Counted from the stretch's first letter, positions 1-8,613 are shown. The stretch is DNA of 64,000 nucleotides from Chryseobacterium aquaeductus (GCF_905175375.1 NZ_CAJIMS010000001.1:2046001-2110000); one strand, 5' to 3'. Notes: a model not told the origin generated them from the letters alone. Numbers and translations: made by a program.

Positions 1-621
1 CTTGATGCTATATCGACTTTGCAAGATATTGATATTGAAAACTTTAGGTCAGATAATCATTTAAATGACAAAGAGATTATTGCTTTACTTCCTGGGTCAC
101 GAAAACAGGAAGTTGAAAAAATGCTTGAGATGATGCTTTCTGTAAGACCTTATTTTAAAGATTATCAATTTGTTATAGCTGGTGCGCCAAGTCTTGATAA
201 AGATTTTTACCAGAAATATGTTGATGAAAATGTGCATTTTGTTTCTAATAAAACGTACGATCTTTTAAGATGTTCAAAAGCTGCTTTGGTAACATCGGGA
301 ACAGCAACTCTTGAGACTGCTTTATTAAACGTTCCGGAAGTCGTTTGTTATCGTGGAAGCAAAATTTCTTATGCGATTGCAAAAAGATTGGTGAAACATA
401 TTAAATACATTTCGCTTGTCAATTTGATTATGGATAAAGAAGTAGTTAAAGAATTGATCCAAAGCGAATTAAATACGAAAAATATTGTTACGCAATTAAA
501 CTTGATTCTTGAAGGTGAAACAAGAAATACAATGCTTAGAGAATTTGATATTTTGCGTGGTAAACTTGGCGGAAAAGGAGCAAGCGACAATGCTGCAGAT
601 ATTATTTTAAAATCAATCTAA
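1..621 (+). CDS. lpxB: Lipid-A-disaccharide synthase, C-terminal part (5' end outside window)
   Basis: The open frame runs in from base 1 and stops at TAA 619-621, so 206 residues of the C-terminal half are seen. LpxB (glycosyltransferase family 19) joins UDP-2,3-diacylglucosamine and lipid X to make the tetraacyl disaccharide of lipid A at the inner membrane. The GT-B nucleotide-sugar binding half is recognisable: the ALLPGSRKQEV segment, then VTSGTATLETALLNVP and CYRGSKISYAIAKRLVKHI, which are characteristic of LpxB. The true start lies upstream; the TTG at 19 is only an internal codon. No downstream partner of lipid A synthesis follows; the next gene is comEC-like, 57 bp away on the same strand. 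Confidence 0.93.
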   Translation, partial: LDAISTLQDIDIENFRSDNHLNDKEIIALLPGSRKQEVEKMLEMMLSVRPYFKDYQFVIAGAPSLDKDFYQKYVDENVHFVSNKTYDLLRCSKAALVTSGTATLETALLNVPEVVCYRGSKISYAIAKRLVKHIKYISLVNLIMDKEVVKELIQSELNTKNIVTQLNLILEGETRNTMLREFDILRGKLGGKGASDNAADIILKSI

Positions 622-678
622 ATTTTATTAGAAATATTTTCAATTTTTTATTACATTCGTAGTACAAAATGATGAAAA

Positions 679-2451
679 TTGGCGAGACAACCACTTTTGA
701 TTTTAGTCTGCTGCTTTATACTTGGGATTTTATTTCAGGATTATTTTCATTTCGGTCAAAATTTTATTTTCGTGGTTTCGGTGTTTTGTATTCTGATTTC
801 TGCATCAACATTTCTTAAATCATTTTTTATCGCAAAAATACAGCCTGTCTTTCTTTCCGTTTTCTTTTTCGGATTTGGAATTTTTCTTCATTATTTGAAT
901 TTTCCACAAGAACCAAAAATTTCTACTAAATCGAATGAAACGATTATTTTTAAGATTTCAAAAAAACTAAATTCCTCAGAAAAAAATAAAAAATACGAAG
1001 CAATTGTCGAGGTCGGAAAACAAAAAATTAAATCTGTTTTATTAGTTCCTAAAGATAGCAAAGAGCTTGATTTTGAGCATTATTACAAGGCTAAAGCGTA
1101 TGTAAGCCGACCACAACATCCGCAATATAATTTTCAATTTGATTACTCTCAATATCTTCATCGGAAAGATATTTTCTTTCAATGTTATATCAATGATGAG
1201 ATAGCGTCCGCAGTGCGGAATGATCTTTCGTTTGGCGAAAAAATCCGTCAGAAAAGATTGGAGGTTTTACAGCAAATTAATCAATCGGAAATGTCTCCAA
1301 AAAGTCAGGAGTTTTTGAAAGGAATTATTTTGTCAGACCGTACAGATATTGATTCTGAAACTTTACAAGACTTCAATAGATCTGGTTTAGTGCATTTTCT
1401 GGCAATTTCTGGTACGCACGTCGTTGTGATTTTTGGGATGCTTTATTATCTTTTTATGAAAATACTGCCACTAAAATTCAGGAAATCTGTAATTATATCT
1501 AGCTTACTTTTAATATGGGTTTTTGCCTTATTTATTGGTTTTGGCAGCTCAGTTTTGCGTGCCTGCATTATGCTTACCATTTATTTTATTTATGTTTTAC
1601 TTCAGAGAAAACCTGATTTGTTGCATTCGCTTGCACTTTCGGCTTTTGTTATTTTAATTAGTGACACGCAGCAGATTTTTGATGTAGGATTTCAGTTGAG
1701 TTTTCTGGCAGTATTTGGTATATTTTGGCTCAATCAACCTATTTTAAAACATTTGCCGACGCAAGATAATTTTTTTAAAAAAGTAATATTCAATACGATT
1801 TCTATCTCAATTTCGGCTCAGTTATCAACACTTCCTTTGGTTTTGTATTACTTCCATCAATTTTCGTTTATTTCAATATTTGCAAATTTTTTTATCGTTC
1901 CATTCTCAGAAGTGATTATAATTTTTTCCTTTTTAATGACAGGTTTGATTTCTTTAGGATTAAACTTCGGAATTATTAATATATTTTATGATTTCGTAAT
2001 CAATTTGTTGCTAAAAACGATTCATTGGTTTGCTGATTTTCAATCTCTATTTTTTGAAAATATATCAATGAATTTGGTTGAGGTTGCCGTTCTCTTTATG
2101 GTTTTTTATTTTCTGAGATTTGTAATTTTAAAATATAGCTTTAAAAGAATTTTCCGATTTTCTCTGGCAGTTTTATTGTTTTTTGTTTTCAGAATTTCTT
2201 TCACGATTCACGAGAATAGAAAAGATGAAGTTTTGGTTCACCAATATAAATCTGGAAGTGTGGTTTCAATAAAAAAATCAAATACTGTCTGTTTTTGGAT
2301 TGAGAATTTAGAAGATCAGAATAAAATACAGCAATATATTATGAGTCCGTATCTGTCATCTCGAAGAGTAAAAAGTTTTAAGATCAAACAACTACCTTCT
2401 TCATCCGGAAAAGTGGTATTTAATAATAAAATTTACAATTTGAAGAAATAG
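679..2451 (+). CDS. comEC: ComEC/Rec2-family competence protein (DNA channel)
   Basis: A 590-residue polytopic membrane protein. ComEC forms the inner-membrane channel that takes single-stranded DNA into the cytoplasm during transformation. Hydrophobic segments cluster at residues 5-60, then a soluble N-terminal region of the DUF4131 type (about 60-190), then the competence domain, recognisable by LVHFLAISGTHVVVIFG near residue 235 and the following helices. The C-terminal metallo-beta-lactamase domain of longer ComEC proteins is absent; only a short soluble tail follows the last helix. Start choice is awkward: the in-frame start is TTG 679, directly preceded by an in-frame TGA at 673, while the tandem ATGs at 669 and 672 are one base out of frame. 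If the A-run at 675-678 were one base shorter the protein would begin MKLARQPL. A real TTG start, a sequence error or a mutation are all possible. Confidence 0.85.
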   Translation: MARQPLLILVCCFILGILFQDYFHFGQNFIFVVSVFCILISASTFLKSFFIAKIQPVFLSVFFFGFGIFLHYLNFPQEPKISTKSNETIIFKISKKLNSSEKNKKYEAIVEVGKQKIKSVLLVPKDSKELDFEHYYKAKAYVSRPQHPQYNFQFDYSQYLHRKDIFFQCYINDEIASAVRNDLSFGEKIRQKRLEVLQQINQSEMSPKSQEFLKGIILSDRTDIDSETLQDFNRSGLVHFLAISGTHVVVIFGMLYYLFMKILPLKFRKSVIISSLLLIWVFALFIGFGSSVLRACIMLTIYFIYVLLQRKPDLLHSLALSAFVILISDTQQIFDVGFQLSFLAVFGIFWLNQPILKHLPTQDNFFKKVIFNTISISISAQLSTLPLVLYYFHQFSFISIFANFFIVPFSEVIIIFSFLMTGLISLGLNFGIINIFYDFVINLLLKTIHWFADFQSLFFENISMNLVEVAVLFMVFYFLRFVILKYSFKRIFRFSLAVLLFFVFRISFTIHENRKDEVLVHQYKSGSVVSIKKSNTVCFWIENLEDQNKIQQYIMSPYLSSRRVKSFKIKQLPSSSGKVVFNNKIYNLKK

Positions 2452-2522
2452 GATTTGCTCAGATTTATCTAATATTTTCGATATTCTATGTACTTATTTA
2501 GAAAGATTACAAACTGTCTAAT

Positions 2523-2542
2523 AGTGAGATTTCTCACTTTTT
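2523..2542 (+). terminator. Probable terminator of comEC
   Basis: A compact hairpin, AGTGAG (2523-2528) pairing with CTCACT (2533-2538) around an ATTT loop, is followed by a run of T. It lies about 70 bp after the comEC stop and just before the sdh promoter. Confidence 0.5.
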
Positions 2543-2560
2543 AGTTTTGTTAACATTCCC

Positions 2561-2568
2561 TAATTTTG
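2561..2568 (+). promoter_or_regulatory. Probable -7 box of the sdhCAB operon (TAATTTTG)
   Basis: TAATTTTG matches the Bacteroidota -7 consensus TAnnTTTG. No TTG is seen at the usual distance upstream, so the -33 half is weak. Its position, about 25 bp before ATG 2593, argues against the upstream GTG 2566 as the sdhC start. Confidence 0.5.
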
Positions 2569-2592
2569 TGGAAAATCAAATTTAAACTCAAT

Positions 2593-3255
2593 ATGGCAGG
2601 TTTAACAAGTTCTTCGATAGGTAGGAAATATGCTATGGCACTTTCAGCGATGTTTTTGCTGATCTTTTTGTTAATGCATTTATCTACCAATATGACATCT
2701 GTTTTCAGTGAAGATGTTTTCAATTCAGCTTCTCATTTTATGGGTTACAATCCGGCGGTTCAGTTCCTGATGCAACCTATTTTAATGTTTGCTGTGATAT
2801 TCCATTTTGTGATGGGATTCATTCTGGAAATAAGAAATAATAAGGCGCGTCCTATAAAATATGCCGACAATAAAGGTTCTGCAAATTCTACATGGATGTC
2901 TAGAAATATGATTATTTCAGGTGCAGTAATTTTAGCTTTCCTTGCTTTACATTTTTATGATTTCTGGTTTCCGGAAATGAACTTTAAATACATCGAAGCA
3001 AATACACCGGATGAAACAAGATATTGGGAAGAACTTCATCACAAGTTTCACGATCTTTGGAGAGTGGTTCTTTATGTAGTAGCTTTCGGATTACTTGGTT
3101 TACATTTGGCTCACGGATTCCAGTCTTCGTTCCAGTCAATAGGAGCGAGACATCCAAAATATACTCCGGTTATTAAGGCATTTGGAAATTGGTATTCAAT
3201 TCTTATTCCACTAGGCTTTATTTTTATCGCAGTTTTTCATTACGTAACTCAATAA
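2593..3255 (+). CDS. sdhC: Succinate dehydrogenase cytochrome b subunit (membrane anchor)
   Basis: A 220-residue membrane protein with about five hydrophobic helices and histidines in or near them (for example in LLMHLSTNM, IFHFVMGF and GLHLAHGFQ), as expected for the diheme b-type anchor of Bacteroidota succinate:quinone oxidoreductases. It holds SdhAB to the inner membrane and passes electrons to menaquinone. It begins MAGLTSSSIGRKYAMA, the usual N-terminus of this family; an in-frame GTG at 2566 would add nine residues but overlaps the likely -7 promoter box. Only 15 bp separate it from sdhA, so sdhC-sdhA-sdhB are one operon. Confidence 0.92.
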   Translation: MAGLTSSSIGRKYAMALSAMFLLIFLLMHLSTNMTSVFSEDVFNSASHFMGYNPAVQFLMQPILMFAVIFHFVMGFILEIRNNKARPIKYADNKGSANSTWMSRNMIISGAVILAFLALHFYDFWFPEMNFKYIEANTPDETRYWEELHHKFHDLWRVVLYVVAFGLLGLHLAHGFQSSFQSIGARHPKYTPVIKAFGNWYSILIPLGFIFIAVFHYVTQ

Positions 3256-3270
3256 TTTCAATATACTAAT

Positions 3271-5283
3271 ATGAGTAAATTAGATTCAAGAATTCCAGCT
3301 GGTCCGCTTAAGGATAAATGGAAAAATCATAAAGACCATATGAACCTTGTTGCGCCTAACAACCGTGATAAAATTGATATTATTGTTGTAGGTACAGGTT
3401 TGGCAGGAGGTTCTGCAGCAGCTACTTTGGCTGAGCAGGGATATAATGTAAAGGCATTTTGTTATCAGGATTCACCAAGAAGAGCGCACTCTATTGCGGC
3501 TCAGGGTGGTATCAACGCTGCTAAAAATTATCAGGGTGATGGTGACTCAACATACAGATTGTTCTACGATACTATCAAAGGTGGTGACTACAGAGCAAGA
3601 GAGGCAAACGTATACAGATTAGCTGAAGTTTCTGCAAATATTATTGACCAATGTGTTTCTCAAGGAGTTCCGTTTGGTAGAGATTACGGCGGACAATTAG
3701 ATAACCGTTCATTTGGTGGAGTTCAGGTTAAAAGAACTTTCTATGCAAAAGGACAAACAGGTCAGCAGTTATTATTAGGTGCATATTCTTCATTAAGCCG
3801 TCAAATCGGAAAAGGAAGAGTGAAAATGTACAACCGTCACGAAATGCTTGAATTAGTAATCGTAGACGGAAAAGCAAGAGGAATTATCGCAAGAAACTTG
3901 GTAACAGGAGAAATCGAAAGACATTCAGCTCACGCAGTTGTAATTGCTTCGGGAGGCTACGGAAACGTATATTTCCTTTCTACTAATGCTATGGGATCAA
4001 ACGTTTCAGCAGCTTGGAAGATTCACAAAAAAGGAGCGTATTTCGCAAATCCTTGTTATGTACAGATTCACCCAACTTGTATTCCTGTTCATGGAACACA
4101 ACAATCTAAACTGACTTTGATGTCAGAATCACTGAGAAACTCAGGAAGAATCTGGGTTCCTAAGAAAATTGAAGATTCGGTTGCGATCAGAGAAGGGAAA
4201 TTAAGACCCGAAAATATTAAAGAAGAAGATAGAGATTACTATTTAGAAAGAAGATATCCTGCATTCGGAAACTTGGTGCCTCGTGACGTTGCTTCCAGAG
4301 CTGCTAAAGAAAGATGTGATGCAGGATACGGAATCGAAAATAATGATACTCAAGAAGGTGTTTACCTGGATTTCTCTACAGAAATCATGAAAAAGGGTAA
4401 AGAATCGGCTATCGAAAAACATATTCAAAATCCTACAGATCAGCAGATCTATGATTTAGGTAAAAGTTGGATTGAGGAGAAATACGGTAACTTATTCGTG
4501 ATGTACGAAAAAATTACGGCTGATGATCCTTATAAAACTCCGATGAAGATTTATCCGGCAGTTCACTATACAATGGGTGGTGTTTGGGTTGATTATAATT
4601 TACAATCAACAATCCCAGGATGTTTCGTAATTGGTGAGGCAAACTTCTCAGATCACGGTGCAAACAGATTGGGTGCTTCTGCGTTGATGCAAGGTTTGGC
4701 AGACGGTTATTTCGTGCTACCTTATACGATTGCAGATTATCTTTCTGCGGACATCAGAACCGGAGAAATTCCAACAAATTCTGCCGAGTTTGAAGCTGCG
4801 GAACAAGAAATCAAAAATAAAGTCAATTTCTTTGTAAACAATCCGGGGAAACATTCTGTAGATTACTTCCACAAAAAATTAGGAAACATTATGTGGAATA
4901 AGGTAGGAATGGGAAGAACTCCTGAAGGTTTGAGACAAGCAATTGCAGAAATCGACGAAGTAAAAAGAGATTTCTGGAAAGACGTAAAAGTAATGGGTGA
5001 GGCAGAAGGAATGAACACTGAGCTTGAAAAAGCGTTCAGGGTAGCAGACTTTATCGAATTGGGACAATTGATGGCAATTGATGCTCTACACAGAAACGAA
5101 TCTTGTGGTGGGCATTTCAGAGAAGATCATTCAACACCCGAAGGTGAGGCAGAAAGAGATGACGTAAACTTCAAATATGTAGGAGCTTGGGAATATCAGG
5201 GTGATGATATTAAACAAGAAGTTCTGCACAAAGAAGACCTTATCTATGACAACATCGAAGTTAAAACTAGAAGTTACAAGTAA
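3271..5283 (+). CDS. sdhA: Succinate dehydrogenase / fumarate reductase flavoprotein subunit
   Basis: A 670-residue FAD enzyme that oxidises succinate to fumarate (or the reverse). The N-terminal dinucleotide fold is [18 protein letters not shown] (residues 38-55). The FAD-linking histidine is H73 in [14 protein letters not shown]. The substrate region includes [20 protein letters not shown], and [20 protein letters not shown] lies near the end of the FAD domain. The length fits the roughly 640-670 residue form paired with a single cytochrome b anchor, as found in Bacteroidota and epsilonproteobacteria. It is the middle gene of the operon, 24 bp before sdhB. Confidence 0.96.
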   Translation: MSKLDSRIPAGPLKDKWKNHKDHMNLVAPNNRDKIDIIVVGTGLAGGSAAATLAEQGYNVKAFCYQDSPRRAHSIAAQGGINAAKNYQGDGDSTYRLFYDTIKGGDYRAREANVYRLAEVSANIIDQCVSQGVPFGRDYGGQLDNRSFGGVQVKRTFYAKGQTGQQLLLGAYSSLSRQIGKGRVKMYNRHEMLELVIVDGKARGIIARNLVTGEIERHSAHAVVIASGGYGNVYFLSTNAMGSNVSAAWKIHKKGAYFANPCYVQIHPTCIPVHGTQQSKLTLMSESLRNSGRIWVPKKIEDSVAIREGKLRPENIKEEDRDYYLERRYPAFGNLVPRDVASRAAKERCDAGYGIENNDTQEGVYLDFSTEIMKKGKESAIEKHIQNPTDQQIYDLGKSWIEEKYGNLFVMYEKITADDPYKTPMKIYPAVHYTMGGVWVDYNLQSTIPGCFVIGEANFSDHGANRLGASALMQGLADGYFVLPYTIADYLSADIRTGEIPTNSAEFEAAEQEIKNKVNFFVNNPGKHSVDYFHKKLGNIMWNKVGMGRTPEGLRQAIAEIDEVKRDFWKDVKVMGEAEGMNTELEKAFRVADFIELGQLMAIDALHRNESCGGHFREDHSTPEGEAERDDVNFKYVGAWEYQGDDIKQEVLHKEDLIYDNIEVKTRSYK

Positions 5284-5307
5284 TCTCCAACCTTTAAATA
5301 TAAAATT

Positions 5308-6075
5308 ATGAGTGCAAAAAAAGGCTTACATCTTACTCTGAAAATTTGGAGACAAAAAAATACGAAGACTAAAGGTCAGTTTGAGACCTACAAAATATCA
5401 GATGTTTCTACAGATTCTTCTTTCTTAGAAATGTTAGACATTCTGAATGAAAATTTAATTAACGAAGGAAAAGAACCTATCGCTTTCGATCACGACTGTC
5501 GTGAAGGAATCTGCGGAATGTGTTCTCTTTATATCAATGGTAGGGCTCACGGTCCTGATACCGGAATTACAACATGTCAGCTTCACATGAGAATGTTCAA
5601 AGATGGTGAAACTATCGTTATTGAACCGTGGAGAAGTGCAGCTTTCCCTGTTATCAAAGATTTGATGGTAGACAGAAGCGCATTCGACAGAGTAATGGCT
5701 GCAGGTGGATTTATCTCAGTAAACACTTCAGGGAATACTTTGGATGCCAACGCAATTCCTGTTCCTAAAGAAGATGCAGACAAAGCAATGGATGCTGCAG
5801 CTTGTATCGGTTGTGGTGCTTGTGTAGCTTCTTGTAAAAACGGTTCTGCAATGTTATTTGTCGGAGCTAAAGTTTCTCAGTACGCCCTTTTACCTCAAGG
5901 TAGAGTAGAAGCTAAGAGAAGAGTTCTGAATATGGTGAAAGCTATGGATGAAGAAGGATTCGGAAACTGTTCAAACACAGGTGCTTGTGAAGTAGAATGT
6001 CCTAAAGGTATTTCCCTTGAAAACATTGCAAGAATGAACAGAGAATTCATGGTAGCAATGGCAGATAAAGCTTAA
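5308..6075 (+). CDS. sdhB: Succinate dehydrogenase / fumarate reductase iron-sulfur subunit
   Basis: A 255-residue protein that carries electrons from FAD to the quinone site. The plant-ferredoxin-type [2Fe-2S] site is seen in [18 protein letters not shown] with a fourth Cys in TTCQLHM. The two further clusters are supplied by [17 protein letters not shown] and by [17 protein letters not shown]. Last gene of the sdh operon; a hairpin follows the stop. Confidence 0.96.
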   Translation: MSAKKGLHLTLKIWRQKNTKTKGQFETYKISDVSTDSSFLEMLDILNENLINEGKEPIAFDHDCREGICGMCSLYINGRAHGPDTGITTCQLHMRMFKDGETIVIEPWRSAAFPVIKDLMVDRSAFDRVMAAGGFISVNTSGNTLDANAIPVPKEDADKAMDAAACIGCGACVASCKNGSAMLFVGAKVSQYALLPQGRVEAKRRVLNMVKAMDEEGFGNCSNTGACEVECPKGISLENIARMNREFMVAMADKA

Positions 6076-6099
6076 TCTGGATAAAATAAAATTTAAAAT

Positions 6100-6126
6100 G
6101 GCTTCGAGAATTTCTTGAAGCCTTTG
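6100..6126 (+). terminator. Likely terminator of sdhCAB
   Basis: GGCTTCGAG (6100-6108) pairs with CTTGAAGCC (6114-6122) with one wobble pair; a short T-rich stretch follows. It lies between the convergent sdhB and XRE genes and could serve either. Confidence 0.5.
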
Positions 6127-6134
6127 TATTTATT

Positions 6135-6368
6135 CTAATTTGGGCTTTTGTCTTCTAAAAGCTCAATTACTTCATTCATTGACAGAGAAAAATAATTAAG
6201 AATTTTTATGAAGTAGGGTAAGGTAATTTGCTCAGTTCCATTTTCAATTTTAGAGACCTTACTTTGAGTAATATTCAAATCAACTGCTAATTCTAGTTGA
6301 GATATACCTTTACTTTCTCTAATTTTTCTGAGCTCAAAGCCGAAATCTTTTTCTGCAATTTTTTTCAT
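6135..6368 (-). CDS. Small XRE-family (Cro/CI-type) DNA-binding regulator
   Basis: A 77-residue protein that is almost entirely one helix-turn-helix domain: FGFELRKIRESKGISQLELA followed by the recognition helix region NITQSKVSKIENG, typical of the XRE family. There is no sensor domain, so it probably acts as a plain repressor or activator. It is transcribed away from the two GG-leader peptide genes, and the 167-bp gap between them holds a palindrome (6438-6463) and a repeat half-site that would make a good operator. A TAATTTTG box on the minus strand at 6387-6394 may be its own promoter. Control of the peptide genes is inferred from position only. Confidence 0.85.
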   Translation of the reverse strand: MKKIAEKDFGFELRKIRESKGISQLELAVDLNITQSKVSKIENGTEQITLPYFIKILNYFSLSMNEVIELLEDKSPN

Positions 6369-6386
6369 TAATCATATTGTGTGACG

Positions 6387-6394
6387 CAAAATTA
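6387..6394 (-). promoter_or_regulatory. Possible -7 box for the XRE regulator
   Basis: On the minus strand the bases read TAATTTTG, a match to TAnnTTTG, about 20 bp before the XRE start codon. No good -33 TTG is visible at the usual distance. Confidence 0.4.
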
Positions 6395-6437
6395 AGAAAT
6401 TATTTTCTTTTGAAAAATGTTTATATCATACCCTGTA

Positions 6438-6473
6438 CGAATATTCTAAAATAGAATATGTCGTTCGAATATT
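6438..6473. promoter_or_regulatory. Operator-like palindrome between the XRE gene and the peptide genes
   Basis: CGAATATTCTA (6438-6448) and TAGAATATGTCG (6452-6463) form an imperfect inverted repeat with one bulged base and a three-base centre. A third copy of the arm, CGAATATT, follows at 6466-6473. The site lies in the divergent intergenic region, about 65-100 bp before the first peptide start, which suits binding of the adjacent XRE dimer. No binding evidence exists. Confidence 0.45.
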
Positions 6474-6535
6474 TATTTTCAAATTTGTAAAGGCTTTTAA
6501 AGTAAAGGTCATAAAAATTAAATTTAAAAAAAAAT

Positions 6536-6724
6536 ATGAAAAAGTTAAATGTATCGCAAATGGAAAATTTGCAAGGAGGCTCAAATAGAAAATGTCTAAT
6601 TGATGGTATGTTAACTGGTTTAGCAATGGGGATTGGTGGTGTTTTGGCTGGTCCTTGGGGTATGGCAGCAGCTTTAGTTACAGGTGGATATGCAGGTAAT
6701 ACCAATGGATGTTTTGATAAATAA
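6536..6724 (+). CDS. Double-glycine-leader peptide 1 (bacteriocin-like precursor)
   Basis: A 62-residue precursor. Its leader MKKLNVSQMENLQGG fits the GG-leader rule recognised by C39 peptidases: Leu at -12, Met at -7, Leu at -4, Gly at -2 and -1. Cleavage would release a 47-residue peptide that is rich in Gly and Ala, with GLAMG and GIGG-type small-residue spacing, a hydrophobic centre around LAGPWGMAAALVTGG, and two cysteines near its two ends (precursor C20 and C59) that could form a disulfide. These traits resemble class II, possibly two-peptide, bacteriocins. The second peptide gene starts 25 bp downstream. A C39 protease-transporter lies 3.5 kb further on the same strand. Toxicity is inferred; a signalling role is possible. 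Confidence 0.8.
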   Translation: MKKLNVSQMENLQGGSNRKCLIDGMLTGLAMGIGGVLAGPWGMAAALVTGGYAGNTNGCFDK

Positions 6725-6749
6725 TAAAAAACTTGATTAATTTAAGATT

Positions 6750-6908
6750 ATGAGAAATTTAGAAATAGATAAAATGGAAACTCTATCAGGGGGTACTAAT
6801 GGAGCTTTATGTTTTGCTGCTGGACTTGGTATATATGCACTAGCTGGTCCGGCTTGGATTGTTGGAGTTGCATCCGCTGCATATGCTGTTAAGTGCTGGA
6901 AGTCATAA
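6750..6908 (+). CDS. Double-glycine-leader peptide 2 (bacteriocin-like precursor)
   Basis: A 52-residue precursor found by reading the frame from ATG 6750 to TAA 6908. The leader MRNLEIDKMETLSGG is again exactly 15 residues with Leu -12, Met -7, Leu -4 and GG at the cleavage point. The predicted mature peptide has 37 residues, with cysteines at precursor positions 21 and 49 near either end and a hydrophobic core containing ALAGPAWIVG. The AGP core and two-cysteine layout echo peptide 1, so the two are probably related and may act as a pair. The next gene starts 10 bp after the stop. Confidence 0.78.
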   Translation: MRNLEIDKMETLSGGTNGALCFAAGLGIYALAGPAWIVGVASAAYAVKCWKS

Positions 6909-6918
6909 TGCAACTAAT

Positions 6919-7107
6919 ATGAAAAATAATAAAAGAACTATTTATTATATCATTTTTACTATTGTATTTGCTATAATTTTATCAGCTGATATTTGTTTTA
7001 AAATTTTTAATAAGACAATAAAACAGTACTTGTTTTTTTTAACAACATTTCTTTTTTTGTTTATGTTAATTAGGGAGGCTAAAATAAAAAATGAAAAAAG
7101 TAAATAG
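6919..7107 (+). CDS. Small two-helix membrane protein, possible immunity protein
   Basis: A 62-residue protein starting at ATG 6919 (MKNNKRTIYYIIFTIV). It has two hydrophobic helices, about residues 8-25 and 33-52, and a basic C-terminal tail. I know no family for it. Its place directly after two GG-leader peptide genes, its size and its two helices match what is commonly seen for immunity proteins of class II bacteriocins, so that is the working guess. The frame remains open upstream to TTG 6859, but that would overlap peptide 2. Its TAG stop (7105-7107) sits at the left edge of the insertion sequence and would also exist in the pre-insertion DNA. Confidence 0.6.
   Translation: MKNNKRTIYYIIFTIVFAIILSADICFKIFNKTIKQYLFFLTTFLFLFMLIREAKIKNEKSK
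7101..7106. repeat. Left copy of the IS target duplication (TAAATA)
   Basis: TAAATA at 7101-7106 is repeated at 8575-8580, directly outside the inverted ends of the element. A following G on both sides makes the exact boundary uncertain by one base. Confidence 0.65.
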
Positions 7108-8574
7108 TCATTCCTTAAAATTCCCATAACATTTTGATTTTCAATTTTATGAGTTCTGAATTCGTAAAAAAAATGTTGTGAAAAATTGCAGAAAATCGTA
7201 TTTTTAGGGTATAAAAAGTGGCAAAATGTTAGGCAAAATAAAAGATGATTTACAGCAAAATTTATTCAAAACTAGGCTTACTGAACTCATTAATATGGAG
7301 CATCCGTTGGTAAAATTGGCACATGAGATTTCCTGGGATAAAATAGAGTCAGAGTTTGAAAATTTATTTTCGGAAGGCGGAAGACCTTCTATTGCGATTC
7401 GCAAAATAGCAGGAATGCTTTTGCTCAAGGAGATGTTTAAAGAAAGCGATGAGACGGTTGTAGAAAGATGGATTGAGAATGCGTATTGGCAGTATTTCAC
7501 AGGAGAAACCTTTTTTCAGACCCAGCAGCCTTTCGATCCGAGCAATTTTGTACACTTTAGAAAAAGAATTGGCGAGAACGGATTGGAATTTCTTTTGGGA
7601 CAAAGCGTTTCCCTTCATCCCAAAGCCAAAACAGAAGATGAAGTTCAGGTAGACACCACCGTTCAGGAGAAGAATATTACTTTTCCCACGGATGCGAAAC
7701 TGGCAAAAAAAGTAATTGATAATTGCGGAAGAATAGCCGAAAAAGAAGGTGTTATACAAAGGCAAAGCTACAGAAGAGTAAGCAAACAACTGCTGAGGAA
7801 TGCTTATTTTGGACACCATCCCAAAAGGCAGAAAAATGCTAGAATGGCAAGAAAAAAACTCAGGACTATCGGCAAAAGATTGCTTCGGGAATTGGAAAGA
7901 AAACTTCCTAAAGATGTTTTGAGAAACCACGAAGACGTTTTTAAAATTTACCTCAAAGCACTTACTCAAGAACGTAACACGAAAGATAAAATTTACAGTC
8001 TTCACGAGCCTCAAATCGCCTGTATTGCGAAAGGAAAATCGGGAAAGAATTACGAGTTTGGGACAAAAGTAGCGGTAGTAAGAGGTCGGAAAACAGGCAT
8101 CATCACCTCGGTAAAGAGATTTCTTGGCAATCCTCACGATAGTAAAACATTAGAAGAATCCTTGGCACAAAGTGAACGGGTGAGAAAATCCGTTGGCGGA
8201 ACAAGACCTACGAAAGCCACTACAGACCGAGGATTTAGAGGAATCAAAGAAGTAGAAGGAACAGCAATTTTGCTTCCCACAAAAAAAGGAAAAACAAAAT
8301 ATGGGCAACAAGTAGCCAGATTAAGATTCCGAGCAAGAGCAGCAATAGAACCTTGTATCTCACATTTAAAAAGAAACCACTCCTTAGGATTAAACTTTCT
8401 GAAAGGAGTGGCTGGAGATATTCATAATGCATTATTAGCCGGTATTGGATACAATTTGAAAATGAGATTGAACCAACTTAAAAAACAAATTCTTCTTTGG
8501 CTCGAACTTGTTTTCAAAATATTTTTAGCCAAATATAATTTTCAAAATGAAAAATTAGCTTTTTAAGGAATGAC
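7107..8574 (+). mobile_element. Complete IS5-superfamily insertion sequence, 1468 bp
   Basis: GTCATTCCTTAAAA (7107-7120) is repeated inverted at 8561-8574, giving perfect 14-bp ends, extendable to 16 bp when flanking T and A are counted. One intact DDE transposase gene fills the element. TAAATA flanks it on both sides as a target duplication. Intact ends, frame and duplication point to a recent insertion. It sits between the stop codon of the putative immunity gene and the terminator-like hairpin at 8614, so no visible gene was broken. The exact IS5 subgroup cannot be fixed by eye. Confidence 0.88.
7226..8566 (+). CDS. IS5-family DDE transposase
   Basis: A 446-residue transposase: N-terminal DUF772-type domain (about residues 30-130, GGRPSIAIRKIAGMLLLKEM) followed by the DDE catalytic domain. 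Likely catalytic residues are D143 in VDTTVQEKNITFPTD, D334 in TTDRGFRGIK and E375 in IEPCISHLKRNHSLG. The final LKGVAGDIHNALLAG segment is typical of this family. The stop codon lies inside the right terminal inverted repeat. No frameshift is seen, so it should be active. Confidence 0.93.
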   Translation: MLGKIKDDLQQNLFKTRLTELINMEHPLVKLAHEISWDKIESEFENLFSEGGRPSIAIRKIAGMLLLKEMFKESDETVVERWIENAYWQYFTGETFFQTQQPFDPSNFVHFRKRIGENGLEFLLGQSVSLHPKAKTEDEVQVDTTVQEKNITFPTDAKLAKKVIDNCGRIAEKEGVIQRQSYRRVSKQLLRNAYFGHHPKRQKNARMARKKLRTIGKRLLRELERKLPKDVLRNHEDVFKIYLKALTQERNTKDKIYSLHEPQIACIAKGKSGKNYEFGTKVAVVRGRKTGIITSVKRFLGNPHDSKTLEESLAQSERVRKSVGGTRPTKATTDRGFRGIKEVEGTAILLPTKKGKTKYGQQVARLRFRARAAIEPCISHLKRNHSLGLNFLKGVAGDIHNALLAGIGYNLKMRLNQLKKQILLWLELVFKIFLAKYNFQNEKLAF

Positions 8575-8580
8575 TAAATA
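8575..8580. repeat. Right copy of the IS target duplication (TAAATA)
   Basis: Matches 7101-7106 exactly and abuts the right inverted repeat of the element. Confidence 0.65.
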
Positions 8581-8613
8581 GCATTTTATTAATTTTAACA
8601 AAGTACTAAATTT

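Noticed and set aside
7364..8137. A 257-codon minus-strand frame inside the insertion sequence
   Set aside because: It is a shadow of the intact transposase gene and has no recognisable domain.
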